64,000 nucleotides of DNA from contig OX235275.1 in the NCBI GenBank assembly GCA_944472155.2, forward strand, positions 29,626,865-29,690,864, in the 5' to 3' direction. The translations under genes and the position numbers were made by a program. Positions 9,740 through 22,302 of the stretch are shown here, piece by piece. Under the pieces are notes generated by a model, which did not search any database, was not told where the DNA came from, and saw only the letters and a program-made list of their open reading frames with translations. The DNA comes from Trichobilharzia szidati (lineage: Eukaryota; Platyhelminthes; Trematoda; Strigeidida; Schistosomatidae). Within the stretch, counting starts at the first letter, position 1; every line of letters starts with the position of its first letter.

Positions 9740-10130
9740 TGTTTGGTTAAGATATTCGAGATGGCTTTATGTTGAAGATCGAATGACAAGAAAGAATAAG
9801 TAACAAGAAGCTATGGGAACAAACCAACAGGCGATAGCCGATCGCTCAACAAATATGTAGGAGAAAATGATGATGGGCTGGGCATACATTGAGGAGGCCG
9901 CCGAATGACACTGCACACAATGCAGGCCATTCCTCGAGTGGAATCCCGTTGGGAAGCGACGAGTTGGTCGTCAGTGCGAGGGTGACATGGAGGAGATCGT
10001 GTGAGGAAGGGATGAAAGAGTTTGGTCAATCATGGACCCAGCTGAAGAGGACGGCAGAAAACAGAGCAAAGTGGAGATGTGTTGTTGAAGCCATATGTTC
10101 CACTCGGAACTCAAGGGAATAATAATAAAT
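9740..10130 (+). mobile_element. RTE-like LINE 3' end fragment
   Basis: Encodes degraded versions of the conserved RTE C-terminus (SNKKLWEQTNR, CRRK, AFLEWNPVGKRRVGR.. VTWRRSCEEGMKEFGQSWTQLKRTAENRAKWRCVVEAICSTRN) and ends in 'ggaactcaagggaataataataa'. Frames are mixed by indels. Confidence 0.8.
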
Positions 10131-10487
10131 AATAAGATATACGGATCCATCTTCCAATACTATTTGAAATGAATGGTATCAAACTACTCACATCAACTAG
10201 TAGTATGTACTGTCGTATTATTATTATTATTAGCTACACAATTTTGTGCATTTTTGCCAATCATTTCATATCAGCTGTATCCATATTGGTTCATATAATT
10301 TATAGGATGCATAAACAAATGCTCTGTTGTATAGCTGCAGTGATACATAGACAGTCAATCTAGAAAGAACTATAAGTCTAACTATAGAGACTGTTTTTAT
10401 CAATGCTGCATACAATATACTCAGCGTTTTGTCCAAAAAAAGGAAATAGTTTGAGACGTCATCATTATTATTTTAATCATTTTTTGT

Positions 10488-10787
10488 CTCCAGAATGGAA
10501 CACAGGGCCTCAGCATTACATTATCTACCCCATCCGTTTATTCGCTGTCACTTCCCTCACAGGTTTTCATCTCCCTCCTAACACGATATTATCAATATCA
10601 GCCTAAGACTCCCAACCTCGTCACTTCCCAATCTACTTAAACTCACCTTAGGGCTGTTGAGCGTGATATCACTCAGTCGTCTCATCAGCGTATTTCAAAT
10701 CCATTTCAATCTGCCTCTGGATATTTGTTGGTTCATCACTGAAGTTCTTTGCTGCTTATCCTTTATGGCCAGCTATCTGATCTTCAG
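10488..10787 (-). mobile_element. RTE-like LINE 3' fragment, minus strand
   Basis: Reverse complement of the LINE 3' coding end: 'ctccagaatggaacacagggc' is the tail, and the match continues to 'ctatctgatcttcag', the complement of the KIRWP-encoding segment. It joins directly to a plus-strand RT at 10788, so two LINE pieces meet head to head. 10131-10487 has no clear feature. Confidence 0.7.
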
Positions 10788-11655
10788 GTGTGGAAAGAAG
10801 GTAAAGTACCCGAGGATTGGAAGAAAGGATATTTATTCAAACTACCAAAGAAAGGAGACCTAAGTCAATGCAAGAACTGGCGCGGAATTATGCTCCCGTC
10901 CATCCCAAGCGAAATACTAAGTCGCATCATCCTGGAGAGAATCAAACAAGCCCTGGATGAAAAAGTTCCACCGGAACAGGCTGGATTCAGGAGAAACAAG
11001 TCATGCATTGATCAGATCGCCACATTACGGATCATCATTGAACAAAGCTTGGAGTGGCAGTCACCTCTCTATCTCAACTTCATCGACTTTGAAAAGGCCT
11101 TCGACAGCGTCGATCGAGAGGTGATTTGGAAACTACTTCACTACTACGGGGTGCCACCGACAATTATACATCTCATCCAACAGCTGTACGACAATGCTGC
11201 ATGCCAAGTAATCCATAACGGGAAACTTACGGAACCCTTCGAAGTGAGGACAGGAGTAAGATAAGCTGGCTGCCTACTATCGCCAATGATTTTCCTGATT
11301 GCAGTAGACTGGATAATGCGACAAACAGCGGACAATGAGGAAACAAGCATAAAATGGGCTCACACAAAATACTTGCAGGATCTGAACTTCGCCGATGATA
11401 TATGTCTGATTTCCCACAAACTGGAAGACATGCAAGCGAAAAGCAACAAGTTGGCAGAAGAAGCATCCAGAGAAGATTGGACTTTATTCAGGTGAACATA
11501 GAGAAGACAGAGTTGATGAAGATTCCTGGGCAACACCATCAACAGCAGCAACAACAACGGACAACAATCAGCATAAATGGAAGGAACCTGAAAGAAACAA
11601 CCTGCTCTACTTACCTGGGAAGCATCGTTTCAACTACAGGCGAACGGGACTGACG
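10788..11655 (+). pseudogene. RTE-like reverse transcriptase, interrupted
   Basis: The frame from 10788 reads QVWKEGKVPEDWKKG, KNWRGIMLPSIPSEILSRIILERI, PEQAGFRRNKSCIDQIATLR, LYLNFIDFEKAFDSVDRE (motif A aspartate present) and EPFEVRTGVR, then a stop at 11262-11264 where Q of the usual GVRQGC should be. It resumes in the same frame with GCLLSPMIFLIAVDWIM and NFADDICLISHKLEDMQ (catalytic FADD intact). A frameshift near 11480-11495 moves to VNIEKTELMKIPG and INGRNLKETTCSTYLGSIVS. So the active-site residues survive while the frame is broken twice. The motif set fits RTE-type endonuclease-reverse transcriptases; the exact clade (for example SR2-like) is inference. Confidence 0.88.
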
Positions 11656-12250
11656 AGGATATCAAAGCAGCGAGGATCGGAAAAGCAAGACAAGCTTTCA
11701 CTACTCTCAAGTCTGTGTGGAGGTCAACAGTCAGCACTCAGCATCAAAAATAAGATCCGGATTTTCAACTGCAATGTGAGTGAAGTCAGTGCTAATATAC
11801 GGATCAGAGACTTGCACTTCGCGTCATAAAGAGCATCTCAAACAAACTACAGACCTTCATTAACAGTTGTCTTCGTTCAATACTCAAGATCAGATGGGCG
11901 GCCAGAAAAGATCAGCAACAAGGATCTCTGGGAGCGAACCAACCAGGAACTGATTGTGAAACAAATAGTCAGGAAGAAATGGAGATAGATTGGCTGGCCA
12001 TACTCTGAGGACACCATCAAGTGACATCACTAGACAAGCCATTGCTCTAGTGGAACCCGAAAGGGAAGCGGCGAGTTGGTCATCAGTGCAAGGGTGACTT
12101 GCAGGAGGTCACGCGAAGAGGAAATGAAGGCGTGTGGGCAAATCTGGAGCCAGGTGAAGACTTTAGCAGAGAACCGAACGCAATGGAGACGCACGGCTGA
12201 AGCCGTATGTTCCTGTAGGAATTAAAGGATACAATAATATAATAATAATA
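10788..12250 (+). mobile_element. RTE-like LINE with RT domain
   Basis: 5'-truncated non-LTR retrotransposon: RT fingers/palm from 10788, C-terminal domain to about 12200, then 'gttcctgtaggaattaaagg' and an (AAT)n tail. The best-preserved RTE copy in the window. No endonuclease domain is present. Confidence 0.88.
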
Positions 12251-12538
12251 ATCTGGTCTTCAGTATCGAACGAAAGCATCTGTTGGTGAAAGTCTGCAGT
12301 AGCCTGTTGGAAACTCTTTTACTAAAGCGCCAGCTAACTCTTTGAATCTTTAAGAAGCTCAGATTTAACAGTTATACTAAAAATTAGGATGTTCGTTGAG
12401 CTAAGATCTGTAAATCTTTACACTTATAAGGAGTTCAGTTCATCTGATTTCCGGAGTAGTAGTTAATTTCTTTTAAGCTCACAGATTTAGCTTGTTCAGA
12501 TGAATTCTGATTGCTTCTACTTTATGTAAAAGTGGTAC

Positions 12539-13506
<968 letters not shown>

Positions 13507-13507
13507 A

Positions 13508-14500
13508 ACTCAGCGAAGCCTCCCACTGAAGTAAAGACAAGAGTAATAAAATATCTGCCGCCTACTGTCAACCACGGTGATATTTGTACTTATGGGGAAA
13601 TGGATCATGAATGACTGCACAGCCAAAGGAGCGAGAAGACAGTAAAACTTTATATGGATAATAGAACCCTAAAAATTATAAATTCGCGGATGATTTACGT
13701 CTGATATTACACCAGCTCGAAAATTTACAGACCAAGAACCAAATGAGGCAGCGAAGACAGGACTTCAAATGAACACTAAGAAGATAGAGGTGATATAGAT
13801 GGCTAATCAGCAACATCGGGCACCAGAGAGTATCAAAGGGATAAATTTAAAATAGATTGCTATCTTCACGTATATGCAACATCGTTCGTACTACAGGCGA
13901 TAGTACGGATGAGGATGTCAAAGGTGTTTCAAAATCTGAAAAACAAAGCTAACATTCATCAATCTGAAATAGATCTGGAAATCTACTGTACTAATCATGT
14001 GAAATACAAATCTGTATTTTTGACACCAATGTTAAGTCAATCACTTCTTCTGTATGGATAAGAAACTTGGTGCTCGCTTGCTCGCTCGCTCACCAAAAGT
14101 ATTTCTAGCAGGTTGCTGAAGACTTTTATCAACAACTGCTTTCGTTGGTGCCACACTCAATATCAGATGGGCAGAAAGAATCAGCAACAAGGAACTCTGG
14201 GAACAAACCAATAAGCGAGGTCTTATTGCTCAAAAAGTATTTTGGAGGAACTTGATACGAATCAGATACATGCTATGGGGACTGTTTAGCGATGTCTCAC
14301 ACCGGGCTCTTAAGTGAAACTGGAGTGGAAGATGACTAGTGGTGCTTTCCTTGGTAATAGGTAGGAGGCGAAAGACTATGGGAAATTGCGGGGATGGCTA
14401 AAGAGTGGTGCATAGAACAGGATAAACTGGAGATGTACTGCCGAAGCCCTATGTTTCATTCGGAACCCAAGGGAACATGTATATATATATGTATATATAA
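13508..14500 (+). mobile_element. RTE-like LINE 3' half, degraded
   Basis: Begins with a degenerate form of the EPFEVKTGVRQGCLLSP segment. It then runs through 'NGRNL'-like, 'DEDVK' and 'RRKWR'-type segments to 'ttcggaacccaagggaac' and a short (TA)n tract. Many indels. Confidence 0.72.
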
Positions 14501-14517
14501 GGGCAATTCGACCCGAA

Positions 14518-14920
14518 GACATATGAATTCTGATTTGACACTAGTACCTAGTGTGATGCGTCTAGTCCTCTCTTTGGTGCAGACTGAATTCTATCAGTCA
14601 GGTTGTAATGTGGCCACTATTCTAGGTAGCTCGCCATCACGGTGTACATTGTTTGTGATGATATTAGACGGTTGGAGGCAATCGACCACAGGAAGCCTTG
14701 GACCTAGGTTTCGTGCTAGTTGGCACTCGTCAGCAAGGCGTATCTGCAGCCTTGAAGGAACTCATGTCCCTTCTGAGATTCGAACCCGCGTCACTCAGTG
14801 CTGCAGTCAGAGACGTTACCACTGAGCTATTCGGGCTCGCGATTGACCTCCTGTAGGACTGTAGTGGATATTTTGATTTGACACTAGTAACTAGTGTCAG
14901 TTAACTTACGGTCTTCTTCC
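14518..14920 (-). mobile_element. SINE-C copy
   Basis: Minus-strand element with A box 'tagctcagtggtaacg', B box 'ggttcgaatctc', a hammerhead at 14695-14739 and the characteristic tail ('gaattctatcagtcag' on the plus strand near 14585). A further piece of unit tail precedes the head (14870-14910), as in the 1.3-kb copy. Confidence 0.87.
14695..14739 (-). ncRNA. Hammerhead ribozyme in SINE-C (canonical core)
   Basis: Minus strand: GCCTTG / CTGACGA / GTGC-CAACTA-GCAC / GAAA / ACCTAGGT / C / CAAGGC. CTGACGA satisfies CUGANGA since position 7 is free. Stems I and II pair perfectly. It differs from the 1.1-kb ribozyme at only that tolerated base. Confidence 0.9.
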
Positions 14921-15109
14921 AGGACAGAAGCGGCTTAAAAGACTCATACTTAATATTTTTATGGCTGGTTAAGGTCCTAACTAGATACTATGACCCCATC
15001 GACAATGGAATCCAGGACCTTCAGGTTTAACGGGGAGCCTACCGACAATTCTCTCGTGTGACCGGAATAAAATCATCTGGGAATGTTTCACTGTATAAGG
15101 CTGCAACTC

Positions 15110-15335
15110 AACGCCCTTGATGCGTATCTGTCCTCACACGCTACATTTTAGACCTCACCAATCAAGACGATCCACTGATCGTTGGATTTCAACCTATTGG
15201 TTGGATGATATATGTGCTCTCCCCGTAACTTGAAGACTTTTGGTTTTACCCTTACTGACTTGTCTCAAATTAGGACGGAACGACCATCCACTACTTAACT
15301 GTTTAGAGTGCTTCTCTAACTGATGTCGTTTCGTA
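15110..15335 (+). repeat. Degenerate SINE-B copy
   Basis: Recognisable by 'tgtcctcacacg', 'gtctcaaattaggacg' and the tail 'ttctctaactgatgtc'. B box and ribozyme core are not preserved. Confidence 0.55.
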
Positions 15336-15554
15336 AGGAAATCCACAATTAAATACATACGGTTTATATTCCTATGGACTTATTCCCACATATTGTGCTT
15401 CTACATAATAACATTCACACTGTAGCCAATTTGCTTGATTCATCATTTAGTCTGAAAGTCATTTTCTTCTTATCCTACAGAAGGACTTTCACTGTGGGGA
15501 GTTTTGTTGACTTTCGGACTTGTATTTTTAGTGTGGAAGTCTGTCCTACTCAGA

Positions 15555-16040
15555 ATCAGGAGCGAGATTCAAATATTGAACACTGATGTTAAGTCAGTCA
15601 GTGCTTCTATGTGGTTTAGAGATTGAACACATCACCAAAAATATTTCCAGCTTGCCACTACTGATACTTTTCAACAGCTGCTTCCCCTAGCTCTATACTG
15701 GTCGGTTCAGATGATCGGCCACAAAGGACTAGCAACAAAGAATTCTGGCGGTGGACGAACCATTACAGAGCCTATTGATTGTCCAAAGAATGTGCAGAGG
15801 AATATAGAAATGGATATGAAATACTCTGGAGAAACCACTGGTTGACAGTAAGCTAAAGGCAGGCACTCTAGTGGAACGCGAATATAAAACGATGAGTTAG
15901 GCGTGCGGGGGTGATATGGAGGCCATGTGAAGAGAGAAAATGAAGTCTTGTGGGCAGATGCTGAGCCAAAATGAAAACGAGTGAAGAGAACAGGGTGGAA
16001 TAAAGATGTGATGTTAAAGGCTTATGCGCCACTATTATGT
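15555..16040 (+). mobile_element. RTE-like LINE 3' fragment
   Basis: From the 'aatattgaacactgatgttaagtcagtcag' region (RIFNTNVKSV) to 'ttaaaggcttatgcgccact'. The C-terminal coding segment is recognisable, but frames are broken and the microsatellite tail is lost. 16041-16435 is unassigned. Confidence 0.7.
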
Positions 16041-16439
16041 ATCCACATTCTCACTATGGATCGAACTCAGGTGCTTCATGCTATGATATGAGCTAGTGAA
16101 ACAGAATCCAATAAGCCATGAAATCTAACTTTTGCAGAGCCATAATACACAGCAAACTTTGTTAGTGATTTTCTGGATTAGACTGAGAGCGTCCTAATTT
16201 TTTTAATATAGAAGCTTTATGTAATCCAGTTGTTGTATTTCACAGTAATGATGAGTGAAGGTCCAATTTTTCCATTGGAGTGTAACATGTCAAGTTGAAG
16301 TGGGTGCTCATAGAAGCCACTGGTTGAGGGTAGGGTCATTGTCATGAGATGAGAAAGTTGTAATTCAGGGTTGATTGAATTTCAACTGCCCGAGGTTCTA
16401 AATGTTCAATGGAATTCATCTCCTAGCTTGGAGGGCATT

Positions 16440-16885
16440 CGTTCGATCCCTCGAACGTCACCAAAAGCATTTCGCACAAACTACTGCAGACTGTTATCAA
16501 CAGCTATCTCCACTGGCTCCATACTGAAGATCACATGGTTGGCTAGAAAGAATTAACAATAGGAAACTCTGGGAACAAATCAGGCGATAAAGTACTGCCC
16601 AATAAGTATCCTAAAGACAATGGAGATGGATCAGAGATACGCTGAGGAGACTGTTGAATGACGTCACATGCCAGGGCATTGCTTGAGTGGAACCCCAATG
16701 GAAAATGATGGGGTGAGCGTCAGTCTGAGAATGAAATTAAGAAAATAGTGTGAAGAGGCGATGAGAGACTATAGGCAATTGTGGAGCCAGCTGGGTAAAA
16801 CTGCGGAGAATAGGAGAAATTGAAGATGTGCTGCTGAAGCTCTATGTTCCATTCGGAACCCAATGGAACAGTAATAATATGATAT
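16440..16885 (+). mobile_element. RTE-like LINE 3' fragment
   Basis: Segments equivalent to LQTVINSYLHWLHTEDHMVG, 'RKLWEQI' and the final 'tgctgaagctctatgttccattcggaaccc' lead to 'aatggaacagtaataat'. Damaged by indels. Confidence 0.75.
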
Positions 16886-17039
16886 ATATTTATCAAATCT
16901 TGTAAATAGAATGTATCACTTCTGAAATATTGAGATGACAAGAAAGTATTTGTTTAAAAGATTTTGAATTTTCTACTGATCACTCATATTGCGCTGAAAC
17001 GTTCACTCTCATTGGTAATTTGACTAAAGATACTGAGTA

Positions 17040-17170
17040 TTCAACGACTTCTGAATGTTAGTCGGACAGTTGTGACTACCAGTGGAATCCAGGAGTCATA
17101 TATTATCTAATTTACAAATAGTTAGCTGGATTTGCCTGCATTCCAAGTGACTGGTAATGTCCCATTCGAG
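17040..17170 (-). repeat. Degenerate Sm-alpha hammerhead repeat
   Basis: Contains 'cagtggaatccagg' and, 40 bp on, 'agctggatttgcctgcattcc', the two stem-I arms of the schistosome Sm-alpha ribozyme. The core between them is scrambled. Confidence 0.6.
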
Positions 17171-17234
17171 ATATCAGGCTGACGAGTTCCAGACAGAAAG
17201 GAAAACTTACACTGGATTGCTTATGTTAACCATC

Positions 17235-17520
17235 AGCAGCTAAGGTACGATGAAGTAACCATACAGTGAAGCTGTTTGGTACTAGTTCTGGACTCATTAG
17301 CTGTACCCACCCATTGCCAGGGTTCGAACCCAGGGCCGATGGGCTCCTCCTGGTCAGGAATGAGGACAATTACTCTCCAATAACACTGGCTAGTAACCGC
17401 GCTAAAATCGTGAATTGACAGAAGTAAAAATTCATTCAGTGACCACTGAGTTGGGTTACAGTGGCTGAATGCTTCTCTAATTGATGTCAGTCTGTGGCCA
17501 AACCCGAAACAAATCAAATC
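17235..17520. mobile_element. SINE-B copy, inverted type
   Basis: 17240-17445 is minus-strand SINE-B (B box rc 'gggttcgaaccc', then 'gaggacaattactc'). 17446-17520 is a plus-strand fragment that fuses the 'cagtggctgaatg' head directly to the 'cttctctaattgatgtcag' tail, deleting the ribozyme-like arm. Confidence 0.65.
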
Positions 17521-17639
17521 TATACAAATTAACTCATGAAGAAGGAATTCGACTTGTCGGTATGATCGGTTAGTGGTACGACTGCGGGACGACTAACCAA
17601 AAGAAGTGAAGATTCTGGCGTTTATACCCTCATACTCAT

Positions 17640-18080
17640 GAAAGCCTGTAGTTGATATATCTCCATTTTCTTCGCAATATTTGTTGAACAACAGGTTATA
17701 GGTTGTTTCGTACCCAGGGCTTCTTGTCATTAATTCCTTCTGACCGCCTATTTGGCCTTCAGTATACAGCTAAAAAAGTCAGCTGTTGGTAAATACCTCC
17801 AGTGACCTGTTGGAAATGTTTCCCATGACGCACCAAGTTTCTGACCTACACAGAAGAACTAACTGACTTAACACCTTTGTTGAACACCAGAATTTTAATC
17901 TTTGTGTTTTAAAGTACAAGAAATTTCTAAACTGATTCCAGAGTGATATAGGTTCGCCTCTGCTTTTCGATTCTAGTTGTGACATCCTCATCCGTTCCAG
18001 CTGTAAATCTGCCGCATTCAGCATGGAAAATAAACCTATAATTTTGCCTTGACACCTGTTGTCCCAGAGAAACACTCTTC
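17640..18080 (-). mobile_element. RTE-like LINE remnant, minus strand
   Basis: Complement of the RTE C-terminal coding region: 'gcctatttggccttcagtata', 'cagctgttggtaaatacctcc', 'tttctgacctacacagaagaac'. Very degraded. Confidence 0.6.
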
Positions 18081-18095
18081 ATCAGATTTGACCGT

Positions 18096-19830
18096 TTCTT
18101 CTTCCCTCAACTTAAAAAGCTTCGCAGGGAAAAGGAAAATTTATATAAAATGAAGGATAACATTGGTTTGAAAAGAATTAACATCCTAATCAAATCTGAA
18201 ATGCACAGGTTGAACTCAATTTATAACCAGAAGTTTATATCCTGTAAAAATGCTCCTAATGTATGAAAACTTTTCAAAGAAATTACTGATGGTAAGCAGA
18301 TGAATAGCATTCCTTATTCCTTTGATGTGTGTACACTAAACAAGTCTTTCATGCATTCTTCCACAAATGCCAAACTTTCTAGCGTCACAAGTGTTGATGA
18401 GACCTGCTTCCCTGGTTTCAATACAAATGACGTTCTAAAATGTCTCCAGTCGCTGAACCCTTCTTGTAGCCTAGATCCAGATGGTTTGCCTAGCCTTATT
18501 CTTAAAAACTGTGCAGATATCTTGTGTTATCCTCTCATGGACATATTTAATGAATCTTTTTCCAAAAATGTCGTACCAGCCGCTTGGAAGGACATTCAAA
18601 TTGTACCTATACCTAAGTCGTCTACTGCAACATGTTTTAAATTTAGACCCATTGCTATTACTTCTCCTTTTCTAAAAGCTATGGAAAAGTTACTCTTAAT
18701 TAATCTTCAACCTTCACTTAAAGCCTTTAACGATCCTAAACAATTCGCCTATATACACAGTGGAAGTACTTTAGATGCAGCTGCAGTCGTGTATCATAAA
18801 ATTGTCTCCAGCTTAGACAAGGGGGCTAAATTTGTTCGCTGCACCTTCCTAGATTACACATCTGGTTTCAACTCAGTACCTAGGGACATTTTGTTAAAGA
18901 AGCTTGCTGAAACTCAAATTGACTATTGGGTTGTCAAATGGCTGCATTCTTATTTCTCAGGAAGAAAGCAGTACACTGTATGTCAGGGAAAGTCGTCCAC
19001 TTCGTTCCGTACTGAGACTGATGTCCCTCAAGGCACTGTCCTTTCTTCTTGCATGACTTGCCTCACTCTGATGAAATGAACTTTGTTAAGTATGCCGACG
19101 ATCTAACTATCTCACTGCCTGTTAACTCCCAGATAGACTGCACCAAAGATGAACAACTTTCTATTAGGAGTCAGAAAATGGTCTTGATCTAATGGTCTTA
19201 AACTAAATCCTTCCAAATATCAGACTGTTAATTTCAATTTCCGATGTAATAGAAAGTTAAATGAAGCTGTTAATCCCAATGTCCATTGGAAAATTGATGA
19301 CATTGGTATAGAAATCAAGTCTCATGCTGAGTATCATGGATTAGTTCTTTCTTCTGACCTATCCTAGTCTTCCCATGCCTTAGCGATTACCAAAAGAATG
19401 TCTCTTCTGACTTTTCACATCAAGAAGTTAAGGCACTCATACATAACTCAACTCCTTCTCCTCTTCTTACAGTTTTTCAACTCGTGCATCTTACCTAATC
19501 TTCTTTACCCTTCACCCTTATTCCTTCCTAGACTGCTTGAAAAATAACTTAAAAAAGAACTCTGAAGAATGTCGATCAGTAGGGCGAGTCCTGGCATCCC
19601 ATTGGGCCATATCGTTCACATCGTCATTGACGATAGGCATCTGATCTCATGCAACAAATTTGCTAAAGGAATTTTGTCAGACTGTGAGAATCCACTTTAC
19701 CCCTAGCTCCAACCTTGTGTCTCCTCAGGTAAAACAAGATATCTTTTCAAAAGACTTTATGCACGTATGTCCAAGTATAAAAATTCCACTTCACCATATT
19801 TCGGCACTTATTTTATGTGATGGAAATAGT
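18096..19830 (+). pseudogene. CR1-like reverse transcriptase, interrupted
   Basis: Open from 18300 for 259 aa. Upstream in-frame linker sequence (LKKLRREKENLYKMKDNIG..) is cut by a W-to-stop change at about 18264. Domains seen: NTNDVLKCLQSLNPSCSLDPDGLPSLILKN (RT 0/1), FKFRPIAITSPFLKAMEKLL, QFAYIHSGSTLDAAAV, TFLDYTSGFNSVPRDILLKKL (motif A), DVPQGTVLSSCM (motif B). A frameshift at about 19050 follows, after which KYADDLTISLPVN supplies the catalytic YADD in another frame. Later stops interrupt the C-terminus. The pattern fits CR1/Jockey-type RTs; finer placement is uncertain. Confidence 0.85.
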
Positions 19831-20345
19831 GTCAGGCATGAACTAACTAACATTCTTTGCACTAATAAATCAACCATTTTCTCCATCCTTATTCCACCAA
19901 GTTTTATTACTTTTGTTCTTCTTACATTTATAATCCTCTCAGTGTTTCTTTTTGTTTTTATTTGTTTATTTTCTCATGAGTGTTAACATCATTTAAGCTG
20001 TATGACAACTGTTATTTTCTGTCTTACTCCTCACCATACGATATGAACAGAACATTAGATTCAATAATCTATAACATACTAAAATTTCCAAACTAAATCG
20101 ACAATAATGTTTGAGACAAACCTACTGTTACTATTATTATTATTATTATATTTCTTATTCTCACTTTGTACTTCGAATATTTTTGACTTTATACCATAAA
20201 TGTGGACAAATTCCTCTGGTTAATTGTGTTTTAATTTTTAAATTTATTTATATTTTGAGTAGATTAGATGCAATTTTGTGACAAATGCAGAGAATTCCAT
20301 TCTGTATTATAAGTACTGTTTTTGGAATAAAGTAAATTATTATTA
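18096..20345 (+). mobile_element. CR1-like LINE, RT to 3' tail
   Basis: The longest LINE in the window: linker, RT domain, C-terminus and 3' UTR, ending 'tttttggaataaagtaaa' plus (TTA)n. There is no endonuclease domain, so it is 5'-truncated. Shares its 3' end with the copies at 4.7, 37.0 and 57.1 kb. Confidence 0.9.
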
Positions 20346-20473
20346 TTATTACTATTTTCACATTTCTCTTCGTCATGACACTGGATCCTCCTTCAATCTC
20401 ATTTGAGCTCTACTCACTCCTGTCAATTATGGTACACCACTCAATTTACTTACACTTATTCCCTTTTATAAAC

Positions 20474-20706
20474 CTTTTTTATTCCTTCGCGTTCCCAGTG
20501 GAACATAGGGCTTCAAGCTAGTGGCTTGAAGTTTCGGTAGCAGTGTTTATTTTACAGGATGGGGTTGCTAACCTCATGCCCAACCTTCCCTCTTTACCAG
20601 CATTTTAGCTAGCCTAGCGAGGTAAAGGAGTGCGTTGGCCGGGGATCGAGCCCCTGACCATGTGCATGGTCGGCGACCGTCCTAACAGCTATGCCACCGA
20701 CGCACA
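20474..20706 (-). mobile_element. SINE-A1
   Basis: Full-length minus copy: head with 'gtgcgtcggtggc', B-box-like 'ggctcgatcc', body and 'ttccactgggaacgcgaagg' tail. An imperfect 10-bp duplication (TTTTATAAAC / TTTTATGAAC) lies at 20464-20473 and 20707-20716. Confidence 0.87.
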
Positions 20707-20732
20707 TTTTATGAACTTAAATAAAGGAAAAA

Positions 20733-21234
20733 ATGTTTATGCAGAATAATGGTGGCGCCATTATTGATTTCGTTGGTTTCTCTTCAGCTATGTACAGCCT
20801 CAAAGTTAATTATTCATTTGAAAAGAGAAATTCTTTTTAACATATTTGCAAGGGTTAACAGAGACACAAAATTTATAAACACCACTCAGAAGTTACATGT
20901 ATATAATTTATGCTAAGAGGTCAAAGTGTGTAAACAAAATACAAGCATACGAAAGATCAATGGTCGGATACATTGACAGTGGAGTTGCATAATCAAACAA
21001 GACAAAAGGTTAGAAGTTGATAATTAGTTACTAATCTGTTGTATAATAAATAGTTTGGTGAGTTTGTATGATTGTTTAAACTTTGACCTCTTTGTAGAAT
21101 AAGTATAATCCTTAGAAGTATGTTAGAGAAAATTTCTCTGTCCATATATGCATAATTAACTTTATGGACTGTAGACAGCGCTGATTAGATGTCAACGGAA
21201 TAAAGGATAATGGCTTTATCTTATTCTGCATAAA
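20733..21234. mobile_element. Foldback element with about 200-bp degenerate inverted arms
   Basis: Left termini 'tttatgcagaataa' and right 'ttattctgcataaa' are reverse complements. Inside, paired blocks keep their order: 'aaagttaattat' / 'ataattaacttt', 'agagaaatt' / 'aatttctct', 'aagaggtcaaag' / 'ctttgacctctt'. No ORF. A non-autonomous DNA transposon is possible, but no transposase or clear target duplication was found. Confidence 0.65.
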
Positions 21235-21242
21235 ACTAGTTA

Positions 21243-21421
21243 TTAAGACTCTCGCTGATCATGCACATGGTCCGGGTTTTGATCCCCTGCCGACGCACAC
21301 CTGATACCTATGGTCGGCCTGCAAAATTGGGCTACCGATATCACATGCTGAAAATTCCATACCTGCACCAAAAAATACGGTGTGGAATCAAGCTGTAATC
21401 AAAAAATAAATAAATAAATAA
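21243..21421 (+). mobile_element. SINE-A2 (CR1-type tail), 5'-truncated
   Basis: The head begins inside the tRNA-like part ('aagactctcgctgatcatgc'). It is followed by B-box-like 'gggttttgatccc', 'cgacgcacacctgat', 'gggctaccgatatcacatgc', and a 3' end 'tgctgaaaattccatacctg' to 'gtggaatcaagctgtaatc' plus (AAAT)n. The 3' segment matches the CR1-like LINE terminus. Confidence 0.82.
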
Positions 21422-21559
21422 ACTTAGAGGAATCTATCAACAACTAATGACTTTTTAACGTTTCAAAGTGTTGACAAGTGCTTGTTGCTCTGTGCATCGG
21501 TGTTATTCAGAAATCAGAATTTTTTTGTTTTCACTGCAGAATTATGTCATAATTTCAAG

Positions 21560-21830
21560 ATTGATCAAGAACTGAGATCATTTAAAGAACCACTGAGAAT
21601 CACTAGGGAGTACTGGACAACTGTTTGGTCCTAGTTTAGGACGCTTTATCAGTAATCATTTCTAATCTAACCAGGGATAGAACCTAAAACCATCAGATTT
21701 CAAGCCGAGCTAATCGACCATTTAGGTAACTGGGATGGTTTCCAATGGTCAGTCAATTCTAACTAACTTCTACCATTTCGCCATTTTATAGAGCCACTGT
21801 CAGCCAGTGTCATCAGTGAGTATTTCTCCT
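21560..21830 (-). mobile_element. SINE-B copy, degraded
   Basis: Minus copy with 'ggagtactggacaactgttt', 'cctagtttaggac', B-box remnant 'gggatagaaccta' and the 5' region 'ttctaactaacttctacc'. Core of the ribozyme arm not conserved. Confidence 0.7.
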
Positions 21831-21869
21831 TACAACACACAGCTTAGTGAACCTTACTACTGTTTGACA

Positions 21870-22110
21870 TTCCACTATAACTTCCGGCAATCTTTTAGAT
21901 TTTCCCGTCAATTGATTGGACTGAAGTGCTTGGTCTCAGGTTGACATGTCTTGGCTTCTTGTGCAGATGCTTCGACGATGTCTGGGCATGTAATTAGAAG
22001 TTAATTGATGGACTGTGACTAGCAGTGGAATCTATGTGATGCGCATTTCGTCTTATTTGGGACTCATCATCTGGATGTACCTGCATTCCGCATTGAGTAA
22101 TGATGTTCCT
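21870..22110 (-). mobile_element. Sm-alpha-type hammerhead repeat
   Basis: Contains the complement of the schistosome Sm-alpha ribozyme (22031-22078) with flanks 'gtgactagcagtggaatc' and 'tgtacctgcattccgca'. It has the same leader ('ggtctcaggttgacatgt', 'gatgtctgg') as the 63.8-kb copy. Confidence 0.85.
22031..22078 (-). ncRNA. Sm-alpha hammerhead, C3 mutated
   Basis: Minus strand: CATCCAG then ATGATGA instead of CTGATGA, stem II GTC-loop-GAC, GAAA, palindromic ATGCGCAT, then C. The C3-to-A change breaks the C3-G8 pair needed for catalysis, and the stem-I 3' arm is also altered (ACATAGATT). Predicted inactive. Confidence 0.8.
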
Positions 22111-22302
22111 ACCGAGGCTACGTCACTAGTGAGCAAAGTCTCGGTAATTATCAGTCGAGGGATTAAAAACCGACTAAATATGGAATTATATTTAATCAGT
22201 ACTGACTGTGTGATCGTGATTCTGATACTTACAGTCATGAAGAAACAATTCTTCTCTCCAACCTCCACCTCACGTATATTTTGTCAATGCATCTGTAATT
22301 AC

